The notes: generated by a model from the sequence alone, not told the origin. Counted from the stretch's first letter, positions 51,790 through 62,553 are shown. The stretch is DNA of 64,000 nt from Doryteuthis pealeii (GCA_023376005.1 CM042145.1:101989091-102053090), one strand, 5' to 3'. Numbers and translations: made by a program.

Positions 51790-52440
51790 TTTAGGTGGAT
51801 GATATGAAGGTTTCTTTGATTAAGAACTCAAACATATATATATATATATATATATCAATAATAGCATATATATTTTTACATATATGGAGTATTATAAATA
51901 AATGAATAGATACCTTCATTTTTGATATACATTTATTTCAACATATTGTCTCGTCAGTTCGGTCTTTATAATAAATAAAAAATATTTAATGAAAATAAAA
52001 AATTATATAATAAAGCTCTTCAAAACAGTGGATTCACACAAAAACTAAAATATTAAGAACCCCTAAAAAACCAAACCAACGAATCTAAAAACAGAAAATG
52101 TAAAATAATATGGTTTAAACCCTTTATTACAGACTAACTAATGTAAGTATAGGTAGAATTTTCCTCAAGTTGGTCGACAAACATTTTAACATCAATAACC
52201 AATTAAATAAAATATTTAGCAGAATAAGACTAAAAATTAGTTATTAATACACATAATAAAAACTAATAAGAAACTACAAAAACACAAAAACAAAATTAAT
52301 ATAACAGATGAACCTGAACTGTAAAAATAAAAAAAGATTGTCTACTTGGAGGTTATGTAAATCCAAGAACATTCTATACCAATTAGCACTCTTAGAATTG
52401 TTTGAAAATTATGAAACGCTGAGATAAACGGTTTTGAAGA
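51790..52440. other. Unassigned AT-rich stretch
   Basis: Very AT-rich, TA tract at 51835-51855; no gene or shared repeat. Confidence 0.4.
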
Positions 52441-52462
52441 TGACATAGAACATTCTCTTATG

Positions 52463-52464
52463 TT

Positions 52465-52517
<53 letters not shown>
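52463..52517. repeat. (TG)n-(GA)n microsatellite
   Basis: About 26 nt of GT repeats followed by about 28 nt of GA repeats. Confidence 0.9.
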
Positions 52518-52520
<3 letters not shown>

Positions 52521-52632
52521 GAAAAGAGCGCTAATTCTTCATTCAAACATTTTTAAACAGACTGATCAACAAAAGACTCTCACAGTCTCCTTATTATCTG
52601 TGATAAATTTTATTTTTCCTTAAATCAACAAA

Positions 52633-52681
52633 AGCCCTGAAGAAGATCTACTAAACAGATTGAAACATTACAGTGTTGGCT
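52633..52681 (+). ncRNA. Hammerhead-like module 8
   Basis: AGCC / GGCT closing helix (4 bp); CTGAAGA; extra A; GATCT / AGATT helix II (with one G-T pair); GAAA; ACA / TGT helix III; then T. Flanking ACAGACTGATCAACAAAAG on the left and ACCTGTGTTTTTTCA on the right are shared with the element at 29199-29530. Confidence 0.5.
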
Positions 52682-52754
52682 GAATAAATATCACTCATTT
52701 TATTAAACCTGTGTTTTTTCAAATTTTTCACTATATTACATACATATATATATA

Positions 52755-53105
52755 TGTACACTGTACAGTGATGCTGATAGCTTTTTGATTTAGTGCATCC
52801 TGGGACGCACATATTTGCTTTGAATGAGTCCCCAGGAAAATTTATGGGTCCAAACTAAAATTTCTTAACAGATTGTAGGGTTTTTATTTATGATCTGGGG
52901 AAACAACTAAAGCCTCCTAACTCCTACCTTATAACCTATCCTGTGTAATTTCTAAGAAACTATTGAAATGTATTTACAGTTAGCTTGAAATGGTATAGGA
53001 AGAAAAAAGAAAAATTCTGGGATGCATGGATATGATTTTACTGCATTCTTTTAGATTTTTATGTGTCAGTGATGGAGGACGCATACCTATCAGCATCTCT
53101 GTATG
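52755..53105. repeat. Element with inverted ends
   Basis: ACAGTGATGCTGATAG at the left and its inverse CTATCAGCATCTCTGT at the right bound ~350 bp. CATCCTGGGACGCA also recurs in diverged inverted form (GGGATGCATGG). The left motif also occurs at 4213 next to TA repeats. Confidence 0.55.
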
Positions 53106-53194
53106 TATATTATACTATTGTGTTTGAATGTTGACATTACCACCAATAATAAACTTCCAATGTAACATCCTGTGTTTGTCTACATTTCTCCATA

Positions 53195-53854
53195 TCTATA
53201 TATATAAAAGAAAGTTTGGTATGTACGTGTCGATTTATAACTCAGAAAAGAGATGTCACTCAGATTCGAAATCTTGCATACAGATTAATATGCTTAAAAC
53301 TAAGAAACACACAAAATTTGGTTTTGATTTTTACTAATTAAGTGATATAATTCAATGATTAAAAAAAATTAAAAAATACCGTACAGACTTTCACTCCCAC
53401 TCCACTACTATTGACACAAGTAGAGTTTTTAACTTTCAAGACAGAAAAATTGAAAACTACTGTTAACAGACCCTTCAACCCCCAACCCCCATAACATTAA
53501 ATTCTGCCAAAAAAATTGACGAAAATGGGTGCTTTGTGTGAAGTAAATTACATACTAAATAAATCTGTTATTAAGATTTTAAAACACGTATAACGGTTTC
53601 TTCTTAGAAAACAATAAAAAAAAATTAAATACACTAATGTACAAAAAATTACTAAACAGCAGAGGTATTGTCAGCCTCAGCCGATAGTTAAATAAAGAAG
53701 TAGACAAGTTTAACATTTAGCTCTTTTTAGGGGTAAAAAAAGAAAATAAATTAAATTGATATTTTTATCACTTTAATGCAATAAGCAATTAAGAAATGAA
53801 TTTGAGTTTTTGTCATATTTTTTACTCCGGTCATGAACTGGGTACTTTTGCAAG
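53195..53854 (+). mobile_element. Helitron copy H7, second subfamily
   Basis: TCTATATATATAAAAGAAAG, then TTTGGTATGTACGTG, is a typical Helitron 5' end. The 3' end GGGTACTTTTGCAAG (CTAG decayed to CAAG) follows a CCGGTCATGAACTGGG region that could be a degraded hairpin. Flanks are A and T. No Rep/helicase. Confidence 0.65.
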
Positions 53855-54247
53855 TATATATATATATGTGTGTGTATGTGTATAATATACTATTGTGTTA
53901 TGTAATTAAATCATGCACTCAAATTTGAGATGCATGGAAATTTGAATTTTTACTTTATGTATTTTCATTTATGCTTAAATGATTTTTGACATGGAAAATT
54001 TCATCTGTCAACATTAAAAAATAAAATGTACATTTTTAATATTTTGTAATTTAAATAATTGATGTCAATTTTTTGTAATTTAAAAAAATATTTTCTGCTT
54101 AGACTGAAAAATTTGAAGATTTGAGTGTTGCATGTTGAATTGAGCAACAACAACTAACTAATATCAATCTTGTAGAATTAACATCATGCTCACCTTCACA
54201 GGATTAGTGTCCAGTCACTAGCCAAAAAAAACAAAAACAAACTATAA

Positions 54248-54780
54248 CCAAATACAGTCTCTGTACTAACTACCAGAACACAGTCATGTGTTGGGTATGT
54301 ATGTATATTTACCAATCCCTCTGCACAAGCAGGATGTGACACAAGGTCAATTTCTTAAGCAGAGTTTACTAGGTTTGAATTCAGAGTTTTTCTTCTCCTA
54401 GACTGATTACCTAGCCATGGTTAAAGAGTCCAGTCTTCCCTACTATTTACCCATTGCCGGAGGGAGAGTAGTAGTAGGATGCATACTTTTCCCAAGGGTA
54501 TTAGTGAAATACAAAGAGCCTCGTCCAAGATTTGAACTCTGGTCGACAAGTCCAATTCCATTAGATATTAGAGACTGTAACCATTATACTATTGAGTATA
54601 TATGGATCCAATTATCCACACTAAAACCAGCAGCCAATCAAAATGTTGAGAATGAGACTGGCCAAGGTACACAGTGGAATAACCCAACCTGCTATTTAAA
54701 CCACCTACTAGTTCTGGATTTTCAGAACAGATTCATCTTGAAACACAGCTGAATACTGGTCACATTATACAAATTTTAAC
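54248..54780 (-). mobile_element. LTR-like family E relative split by a SINE
   Basis: The pieces 54248-54310 (CTGTACTAACTACCAGAACA) and 54594-54780 (AGCAGCCAATCAAAATG, ..CACAGCTGAATACTGGTCAC) match 15925-16280 in the same order. A family A SINE (54311-54593) lies between them. Confidence 0.6.
54311..54593 (-). mobile_element. tRNA-derived SINE, family A, nested
   Basis: ACCAATCCCTCTGCACAAGC to TAACCATTATACTATTG with the full body; inserted in the family E relative. The 111-residue plus-strand frame here is repeat-derived. Confidence 0.82.
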
Positions 54781-55047
54781 AAGCCATTGTAAATAAAGCA
54801 ATTGGTGTTTATGGCACTCCGGAATATTCCATACTTGCACCTGAGTGATCTCATTCATTAAGTCCTGATTGGCTGCTGGTCTCAGATTGGATATGGTGCT
54901 TGATAAATATCCATCATTTTGCCTTATGCTGCCAGCAATGTGGGGAGTTACAGCTTGTTTACTTCCTTGTCTGCCAACTTGATGGTAGTTGGAATCCCAC
55001 TGCAACAGTGAGTATTGTATTGCTTCTACAATATCAGGGGTATAACT
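54781..55047 (+). mobile_element. LTR-like family E, diverged copy
   Basis: GTCCTGATTGGCTGCTGG, ATAAATATCCATCATTTTGC, GTTTACTTCCTTGTCTGCC and TAGTTGGAATC match the order of the copies at 59538 and 60306. Ends are not resolved. Confidence 0.55.
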
Positions 55048-55079
55048 TCTACATTGTAGATATAAAGATATATATATGA

Positions 55080-55390
55080 AGGAGATTCAAAAATTATCCT
55101 CACTCTTGGTTTATGGAAGCTGACCTCATTGTGGAGGATTTGATTGGCAGAACCATGACTAATCTATAGAGAACAAGCTACCTCATTGGTTAGCCATTAC
55201 CATCTCTCAAGCTTGCTAAATCTTCTCGTCATTGGTGGAGGTTGATGGGAATCCCAACCCACTTCATACATCATGCTTGTTCAGCCACTTTTAAACTTCT
55301 CTATCCACTCATAAACTCTTCTATACTGTAGTGCACTGTCCATGCATCATGCTAAAAGTTCTCCAATGAATTTGAACCCCTGAAAATCCT
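55080..55390 (-). pseudogene. mariner-like transposase N-terminal remnant
   Basis: Minus-strand frames give a Cys-Thr-Thr-Val, Trp-Ile-Glu-Lys-Phe-Lys-like, Ser-Thr-Ser-Thr-Asn-Asp-Glu-Lys-Ile and Ser-His-Gly-Ser-Ala-Asn-like order, which resembles the helix-turn-helix half of mariner transposases. Stops and shifts are frequent. The catalytic half is absent. The assignment is by recalled family pattern only. Confidence 0.55.
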
Positions 55391-55439
55391 TCCAATCAGA
55401 GAAATCGGGTCACTTCCTTGGTACATACTGCTTTGAAAA

Positions 55440-55720
55440 TCATATATGAGCTGTTGACTTTATGTCTTCGCTACCCTAAATTAGATATACATGCTCTATC
55501 AATGATATTGAGCACTCTTTACTTATATATATATATATTGATATTGATAATATCATGTGCTATATTTATATGCAAAGAGTGCTCAATATCATCAATAGAG
55601 CATGTAAGTTAGGGAATCATGGACATGAAGTCAATTACACTTGGTATGTGATAGTTTCTCGCCTATTCGATTTTCAAACCAAATGCTTTTTTGGAAAATC
55701 GCATAAGCAAGAAACTGTCA
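55440..55720. repeat. Two adjacent foldbacks
   Basis: The first (55445-55635) has arms including ACATGCTCTATCAATGATAT and GAGCACTCTTTACTTATAT around a TA core. The second (55648-55716) has GATAGTTTCTCGCCTATTCG, then GATTTTC, inverted around TTTTTT. Confidence 0.7.
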
Positions 55721-55765
55721 GTTACCAAGCACCATTGAATTCATGTCCTAGCTACCTTAACTTAT

Positions 55766-56681
55766 ATACCAAGTTTCCCCACAAATAAGACTTACCTGCA
55801 AAATAAGACCTAGCATGATTTTTCAGGATGATTTTAGTATAAGCTCTCCCTTTAATATAAGCCCTAGTTGAGAGCAGCAGACAGATGAAAGAAATAAGCA
55901 TTCTTCACAATCACATCATGTGATGCAGACACTGAAAATAAGCCCTAGTTGAGAGCAGCAGACAGATGAAAGAAATAAGCATTCTTCACAATCACATCAT
56001 GTGATGCAGACACCGACATCCCCTGAAAATAAGCCCTAGTTGAGAGCAGCAGACAGATGAAAGAAATAAGCATTCTTCACAATCACATCAATGCGAATTC
56101 ATTTGTTCGTGAAAATCTAGTTCAGATCTCGCAGCTGAAAATAAGCCCTAGTTGAGAGCAGCAGACAGATGAAGAAATAAGATCACATCATGTGATGCAA
56201 ACACTCGACATCCCCTGAAATAAGCCCTAGTTGAGAGCAGCAGACATCACATCATGTGATGCAGACACTCGACATCCCCTGAAAATAAGCCCTAGTTGAG
56301 AGCAGCAGACAGATGAAAGAAATAAGCACAATCACATCATGAGATGCAAACACTCGACATCCCTGAAAATAAGCCCTAGTGAGAGCAGCAGACAGATGAA
56401 AGAAATAAGAATCACATCATGTGATGCAACACTCGACATCCCTGAAAATAAGCCCTAGTTGAGAGCAGACAGATGAAAGATCACATCATGTGATGCAAAC
56501 ACCGACATCCCCTGAAAATAAACCCTAGTTGAGAGCAGCAGACAGAGAAAGAAATAAGCATTCTTCACAATCACCTCATGTGATGCAAATACTCGACATC
56601 CCCTAAAAATAAGCACTAGTGTTATATTTCAGAGTGAAAATTAATATAAGCCTGGTCTTATTTTCGAGGAAACACGGTATA
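55766..56681. mobile_element. DNA transposon with amplified internal tandem unit
   Basis: The ends ATACCAAGTTTCCCCACAAA and (inverse) ATACCGTGTTTCCTCGAAAA continue as AAATAAGACC on both sides, forming TIRs. The interior is about ten copies of a 65-112-bp unit starting ATAAGCCCTAGTTGAGAGC and passing AGCAGACAGATGAAAG and ATCACATCATGTGATG. The ends resemble a GAAAATAAGACC...CACGGTA repeat known widely in animals. I recall it as a hAT-type element but cannot confirm this. Confidence 0.75.
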
Positions 56682-57113
56682 TACAAGTAGGATGTGACAC
56701 AAGGTCAATTTATCATATAGAAAAATTTCAAATTAATTTGACCAGAAGATGGTTTTCACTGAACAGATGGACTCGCCACTTCTAATATATTTTTCTCCTG
56801 ATATTTTCGTGGCTTGTCAGACACTTAGAAAACTTATTTAAACTTTGTAAAAACAATTTTTTTCACCAGAAAATTTCTTTTGTCCTAAGGTCGAAACTAG
56901 TTGTGAACAATTAAAAAATAAATAACACAAAAGAAATATTCCTGTCTATCTCATCACTTTTTGTTCATATTATATATACTATTTGTTTTAGATTTTAAAC
57001 AATTTTAATTTCAATTTAACTTGAAAGCGACCAAGTGAATTTTATAAAAATCAGTCACTCAAGGCAAATTGAAAGAACAATTGTTTAAAATCTAAAACAT
57101 TTTCTGCTTATAT
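56682..57113. other. Mostly unassigned, with short SINE A end
   Basis: 56682-56712 repeats the SINE A phrase AAGTAGGATGTGACACAAGG. The block at 56990-57075 (GAAAGCGACCAAGTGAATTT, ..AAATCAGTCACTC) recurs at 57650-57735. Confidence 0.55.
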
Positions 57114-57358
57114 AGTCGTCAGAGTGGCCTAAAGTCGGTATCAGCCAGACAGCAAGGGAGTCTATCCCTTTCACTAGTGCTAGAGCAAGGAGATTGTTTT
57201 TTGCATCTGAGTTGGAGTACCACACCTACCATCGGCTCCTTACTTTACCATACAGATCCCTGTGCTACCCATATGCTGAGTTGGCGAGGGCTAGTATTGA
57301 ACCAGGAATCTTGTGGTACCTAGGTGGATGCTCCACTGACTGAGCTAAACTAGCCCTA
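57114..57358 (-). mobile_element. tRNA-derived SINE, family B, full length
   Basis: TCGTCAGAGTGGCCTAAAG to CTGAGCTAAACTAGCCC. The head reads GGGCTAGTTTAGCTCAG on the minus strand. Confidence 0.83.
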
Positions 57359-57377
57359 TTTCTGCTTATATATATTT

Positions 57378-57596
57378 ACCCAATCCCTCCACACAAGTAG
57401 GATGTGACACAAGGTGAATTTATTAAGCAGAGTTTAACAGCTTTGAATTTAGATTGTTCCTTCTCCTAGACTGGTTGCCTAACCTAGTTTAAAGAGTCCA
57501 GGCTGCTCTACTATTTACCCATAGCTGGAGGGAGAATAGTTGGATTCATACTTTTCCAAAGGGTATTAGCGCTATAGGAAATGCAAGCAGCCTCAT
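57378..57596 (-). mobile_element. tRNA-derived SINE, family A, head missing
   Basis: CCAATCCCTCCACACAAGTAG through GCAAGCAGCCTCATT. The tRNA-like head is replaced at 57595 by an end of the DNA transposon seen at 55766. Confidence 0.75.
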
Positions 57597-57642
57597 TAAT
57601 TAATATAAGCCCTGTCTTATTTTCAGGGCAACACGATATATA
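57595..57642. mobile_element. Terminal fragment of the 55766-type transposon
   Basis: TAATATAAGCCCTGTCTTAT, then TTTCAGGGCAACACGATATA, equals the right terminus of the element at 55766-56681. Confidence 0.7.
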
Positions 57643-58214
57643 CAAGCAGAACATGTTTTAAATTTTGAACACTTTTTCTTTCAATTTACCTTGAAAGTGA
57701 CCAAGTGAGTTTTTCTAAAAATCAGTCACTCATAAAATATTTGTTAGGTCAAATTCAAATGACATCTTCCATTTTTTCTAGATAATGTGATTTTCAACAG
57801 GAAACTGGCAAATTATGGGATGGGGCATCAAAGTTTTGAAAAAAAATAAATAAAAACACTTTTCATTGAATTATCATTCATCAGAAGGGTGGTGGGGGTG
57901 GATGTAATCTCATTCCCAGCATTTTGATTGGCTGCTGATTCCTCCCCCTCCTCCTCTCGTTACAGGAGTGGATTTATTTTTTGGACTGATATGAATCTAA
58001 CCATTTTTAATTGGAGGTGAGTTAGTTTAGATCAAGGGTCTCAAAACTTCTGCCTACAGGCAGATTGTCATCCGGTTGACATTAAATGTTTCTTCCTTTT
58101 TGTCACATTCTTCTTTTGTTCCCCAAAAAAACAAAAAAAAAACAAACATTCATTTGAATTTTATTCATTCTTTTATAAAAACGACTTTTAATGAACTATT
58201 TCTCTGAATTTTTG
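57643..58214. other. Mostly unassigned stretch
   Basis: Includes a family E phrase (CATTTTGATTGGCTGCTG, 57920) and a single CAAGGGTCTCAAAAC hAT-like end at 58033. No gene recognised. Confidence 0.45.
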
Positions 58215-58347
58215 ATAATTTGTATTATTCGGACTATTCTCCTTATCTTCAAGAAATACCTGAAGAAGGCCGGAGGGCACATCAGTTGAAAGGTTGTGCA
58301 GATAACAATGAAGATGAGGACAATAGTCTGAATAATCCAAATTATAC
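58215..58347. repeat. Foldback around a CTGAAGAAGG motif
   Basis: ATAATTTGTATTATTCGGAC at the left is inverted at the right (GTCTGAATAATCCAAATTAT). The loop carries CTGAAGAAGGCCGGAGGGC, then CAGTTGAAAGGTTGTG, shared with 11200-11290. Confidence 0.65.
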
Positions 58348-58379
58348 AATTCTTAATGCGTCTGATCCTTCATAAATAT

Positions 58380-58953
58380 CGCCCTTTGGCTGGGGCTTTA
58401 GAATACACCAAATGCACCCCTACAGTGGGGTAAAATCCCCACAATACAGCCACCTGTTGGATGTGGGTGGCAACTCATGATGCTTAAGGACGGAATCCTG
58501 GTGGGTGAGCAGTTCATGGCATGCAACACTCTACTTTGGCTCTTACTTAAGCTAGACGGTGGTGGAGAGGTCAATCAATTGGCTGGTCACGTCAATCCCT
58601 AGCACTTATATGATTGTCCCAATCCTATTGCTCTTATGGCGAACCCCAACCCTTTTTAACATATATGTACTAGGAGATGGTCGCTGAGTGTCTTAGTGTC
58701 CTGGGTATGACGTTAAACTGCCTCTAATGGTGAGTTTCCAATTCTGGAGCTTTGGGAGTGTAGAGTACCCCTTCATCACCAATATTTCAGGTCCACTCTA
58801 TGGGTTCAATAGAAAAAATGAGTTAGGAAAAAAAAGTGTTTAAAAAGATTGTTTTAAATTTTTTTTCATTAACCAACAAGAATGAATAAAATGAATTCAG
58901 CATAAATAACCCAACAAGGGTTGACATGCCGTAAAATCCAACCGACTAACCAA
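58380..58953 (+). mobile_element. Interspersed repeat family C, full-length copy
   Basis: GCCCTTTGGCTGGGGC to TTGACATGCCGTAAAATCC and CCAACCGACTAACC. Confidence 0.75.
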
Positions 58954-59002
58954 TTTAGTCTTTATTCAGAAAATATCTATATCTCTCTCTCTCTCAAAAT
59001 TT

Positions 59003-59283
59003 GGTTGGCTGGTTGGTTGGATTTTATGGCATGTCAAACCCTTGTTGGGTTATTTTATGCCAAAGACATTTTGTTTTATTCATTCTTGATGGGTATTCAG
59101 ATTGTTTTTAAACTCACTTTTTTAAAAACACCTGCTTTGAAACTCATTTTCTTTTTTTTCAATTTAACCCATAGATGGGACATTAACAGGTATCAACACT
59201 CTGTTTCATGGCAGACCTGGGAGTAATGGTGATGAAGGGGTACTCCACACTCCCCTGAGCTCCATAGTGGATTTTCTTCTCTC
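59003..59283 (-). mobile_element. Family C 3' half, minus strand
   Basis: Begins with the inverse tail GGTTGGCTGGTTGGTTGG, then TTTTATGGCATGTCAAACCC, and runs to GGGGTACTCCACACTCCCC. Head-to-head with the preceding plus-strand copy. Confidence 0.72.
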
Positions 59284-59319
59284 TGACACCTGTGGTACCA
59301 CCATCCACCATCTAGAGAG

Positions 59320-59995
59320 AAGAAAATCCATTGTTGGATTATTTTTTGCTGAAGACATTTTATTTGTTTCTTTCTTGTTAGGTATTTAATTCTTTTTTTT
59401 TAAAACTCATTTTTTTTCAAAACCTATTTTTAATACTTAGTTTTTAATATATTTAACCCATATATGAGACACTAACAGGTACTACCACTCCGGGTCAGGG
59501 TAGACCTGGGAGTAATGGCAAAAAAGGGGTTCTCCACTGTAGAATAATCAAACTAAATTCCAATTACTGTCGAATTGGTAAGACAAGGCAACAAGCAGTT
59601 GTAACTGAATACGAACCTATCTTACTGCAATACTACAGCAAAATGCTGTAGGTATTTATGAAGCCCCACAGCATCATAGAAACCAAGCAGCCAATCAGGA
59701 CTCAAGGAATGGAATCACCCAAATATATGAATGGACTATTCCTGATTTTAATAAATACCAACTGTCTTGGGCACTGCTTCAGTGGTGCTTAGCCAGTTGC
59801 TGTTGTTCAAACCAACAGTATACTGACTGACTGACTTCAATATCCACATTCCCCAAGAGTTCCAGAATTAGAACTTCACCACTAGATGTAGTTTAACGCC
59901 ATTCCCAGGAAATTGCCTTCTAGCACATATATGATAAAAAGGGTTGAGGGAGGGGGTTGCCAAAAGGGCAATAGGTTCAGGACAATCATAGGAGC
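59320..59995 (-). mobile_element. Family C copy split by an LTR-like insertion
   Basis: Family C blocks at 59320-59537 (GTTGGATTATTTTTTGCTG, ..GGTACTACCACTCCGGG) and 59843-59995 (ATTCCCCAAGAGTTCCAG, ..CATATATGATAAAAAGGG) are contiguous in intact copies. The family E element lies exactly between, with TCCAC duplicated. Confidence 0.75.
59538..59842 (-). mobile_element. LTR-like family E with 5-bp TSD TCCAC
   Basis: Minus strand starts TATTGAAGTCAGTCAG and ends TTGATTATTCTACA. TCCAC occurs at 59533-59537 and 59843-59847. TTCATAAATACCTAC is TATA-like. It is inside a family C copy, so the boundaries are supported by the intact repeat. Length 305 bp. The TA start is unusual for an LTR. Confidence 0.8.
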
Positions 59996-60305
59996 ATTGT
60001 CATCAGGAATTAGTAGTTCTCTGACAAGTTGTTCTGATTTCTTCATGTTGGTCTGCATTTGTCTTTAATTTCATTGGGAAGGATGGAATGAATTAAATGG
60101 CAATTTTAAGGATTCTAAATGGTCAAGGGAATGCAGCTAAGATAGCAAGAAAGAGATAGAGAGAGGGGGGGACTGGCCATTTCATTACGTGATGTAAATG
60201 GCTGTTGGCCTTCTTTTTTTCTCTTGCTCAGCTCGCTAATCATGTGAACATTTTCAACCAATAATTGATCACGGGAATCAAATGAAGGAGAGAAAAGATG
60301 AAAAT

Positions 60306-60619
60306 TATTGAGGTCAGTAAGTCTACTGTTGGTTTGAATAACAGCAGCTAACTAAGTACAACTTAAGCAGTGTCCAAGACAGTTGGTATATCTAGAAATC
60401 AAGAATGACCCATTCATGAATTTGGGTGATTTGGGTGATTCCATTCTTTGAGTTCTGATTGGCTGATTGACTGCTTGATTTGAATGACATTATGGAGTCT
60501 TATAAATACCTTGTCATTCTGCAGTAGACTTTGTGACTATTCGGTTTGTATTTAAGTTACAACCGTTTGTTGCCTTGTCTTCCCAGTTCAACAGTAATTG
60601 GAACTTTAATTATTCTTCA
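60306..60619 (+). mobile_element. LTR-like family E with 5-bp TSD AAAAT
   Basis: Starts TATTGAGGTCAGTAAG and ends AATTATTCTTCA. AAAAT occurs at 60301-60305 and 60620-60624. TTATAAATACCTTG is TATA-like. Inverted relative to the 59538 copy with about 460 nt between them. Confidence 0.8.
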
Positions 60620-60735
60620 AAAATAAAAAGAAAGAAAAAGTACATCATAAAATGAGATATATTGAAAAGTTTTACGGTTATTAAGACAGAGAAAAAGATA
60701 GATAGATAGGATACATAGAGAAGGTTTATAGAATG

Positions 60736-61027
60736 ATCAAGACGAAGAAAGAAAGAAATAAAGATTCAAACTGGCTTCTATCTCTTTTCTGGCTTGTCTA
60801 AACATCATAGCAAAGAACATTGAGAACAGGGTGGGAGCAACGGGCACATCTTTTTCACTCCATTCAGAATGGAGAATTGCAGATAGTGTGTCTGACTTGA
60901 GCTGGTTGTTATGGAGCTGGGCAACCATTGTAAAAAATTGGGGGGAACAGCCCAGCTCTTCTGTTTCTTTATTTAATAGCATATCTGTTGGCGTTTTTAA
61001 TATATAAGGCATGTGGTAAATGGTCAC
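60736..61027 (-). pseudogene. LINE reverse-transcriptase fragment
   Basis: The minus-strand frame contains Phe-Phe-Thr-Met-Val..Gln-Leu-His, then Val-Ala-Pro-Thr-Leu-Phe-Ser-Met-Phe. This is the strongly conserved (Gln-Gly..)-Leu-Ala-Pro-Thr-Leu-Phe-Ser motif of non-LTR reverse transcriptases, ahead of the catalytic motif. The Gly-Val-Lys-Gln-Gly part is altered and the catalytic aspartates are missing. Confidence 0.78.
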
Positions 61028-61535
61028 TTCTACTTATAGACTCGCCAATAACCATGTGACCAAACTATTGACCAACCACTGGCAGTATTCTGCCGCTGAT
61101 ATTGTTACATATACCAGCTGTTCTAATCTAAGCTACTTATAATTACTTGGATCTTCATGGACGACGGATCATAGGATTATATCACTGGACCTTTGACACT
61201 ACGTAGGATTCCTTAACTTGGGACTTATTCACTTACCAAAGGATTCTATAGTTCAGGACTTACTTACTTTAAGTCCTTTTCAACTGGCCAAGGATGGTGG
61301 CTAGATACTTAACAATATCAACCTTCACAGGTTATTTAATGCTAAAGCCATCCTTGTAGAAGAACAGTAGAGATGATATTTAAATAAAAATAGGATGAGA
61401 GGTCTTGTACTTTTCCCAAGGGTATTAGTTCAAAAGTGAATGTAATAGCACAACTGGAGTTGAAACTCACTTACTAAGATGTCACTAGTGTCCAGCTTCT
61501 TGATCGGTAAGATATAAATTAAATTGTATGATTTC
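61028..61535. other. Mostly unassigned, with SINE A fragment
   Basis: 61408-61500 resembles family A (TACTTTTCCCAAGGGTATTAG, then GAGTTGAAACTC). The rest is not recognised. Confidence 0.5.
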
Positions 61536-61640
61536 AGGAAGCTATCCCCAGGCAGCACCTGCCCCTCTCATCTTAAAGAGGCAGGCCGGGTTTATTGTCC
61601 AGTGCTTGCGGCACCCCAAAAAAGGAATGCTGAAGAGATC
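61536..61640 (+). mobile_element. GC-rich repeat family D, diverged copy
   Basis: CAGGCAGCACCTGCCCC, TTATTGTCCAGTGCTTGCGG and AGGAATGCTGAAG align in order with 13968-14213. Confidence 0.6.
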
Positions 61641-61821
61641 CTGCTCTTTTTAACTGGTCACAGAATGAGCTTTGGTTTGTGCATGATGCCCCATGTTAAA
61701 AAGTCCTTGTGTCAATCTTGTCTGGTGGGTGTTCAGAAAAATATTTACAATGATGTCACTGTCCAGTGCTTTAGCCACTATACCATGGGGACTTACCCCA
61801 CCCAGCTCTTCTAGGAATTTC

Positions 61822-62332
61822 CTAGCCCTGTCAGCTGGGACTTTAATATACACTGACTGCCCCTCTGCAGAGGGAACACCTGTTGGCTATGTTGCTTAAG
61901 GATGACATGCAACACTCCACTCTGGCCCTTACTTAGACTAAACGGGAGGTCAGAGAGGCCCCCTCTGATCAGCCGCTGATCACATCAAGTCCTAGCACCT
62001 CTATGAATGTCCCAACCCTATTACCCTTATGTCAAGCCCCCAACTCTTTATCATATGTGCTAGAAGGCTATGGCTGAGGGTCTTAGTGTCCTGGGTATGA
62101 TGTTAAACTCTATCTGATGGTGAAGTTCCAATAAATAATAAAATTATATAATAATAATAAATTCCTTAAATAGAAAAAAATAAGTTTTACAAAATGTGTT
62201 ATAAAAAAGAAATTGAGTTTGAAATAAATGTTGAATACCCATCAAGAATGAATAAAACAAAACATCTTCAGCATAAAATACCCCAAAAACGGTTGACATG
62301 CCATAAAATCCAATCAACCAGGAATCTCCAAA
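61822..62332 (+). mobile_element. Interspersed repeat family C, internally rearranged copy
   Basis: CTGTCAGCTGGGACTTTAAT to TTGACATGCCATAAAATCC. About 62130-62160 is replaced by an AATAAT-rich run where other copies hold GTGGTAGTACCTG. Confidence 0.7.
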
Positions 62333-62460
62333 GTCCAATCCTGCCCACTGTGTCAAATGCTTTATTCCTGGCATTCTTCTTGAATTTGGTGCGGGACAAA
62401 CATTTGGCGGCAGTTCCACATCCTGCCCAAAACACTCTGCTACAATGAAACAAAGAATTC
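62333..62460 (-). pseudogene. LINE reverse-transcriptase fragment, upstream part
   Basis: The minus strand encodes Lys-Ala-Phe-Asp-Thr-Val..Arg-Ile-Gly-Leu-Trp-Arg, the motif holding the first catalytic aspartate of non-LTR reverse transcriptases, after a degraded Lys-Lys-Asn-Ala-Arg stretch. It is internally deleted and ends at family C. Confidence 0.75.
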
Positions 62461-62512
62461 TTTTCTGAAAAAGTAATGTTAGATAATTGAGTTATATAAA
62501 AAGACACATTGT

Positions 62513-62517
<5 letters not shown>

Positions 62518-62552
<35 letters not shown>
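62518..62552. repeat. (TA)n microsatellite
   Basis: TA run of about 34 nt. Confidence 0.9.

Positions 62553-62553
<1 letters not shown>

Noticed and set aside
55857..56640. CRISPR-like array
   Set aside because: Units are contiguous near-identical repeats with deletions, with no unique spacers, in an animal genome and inside transposon TIRs.
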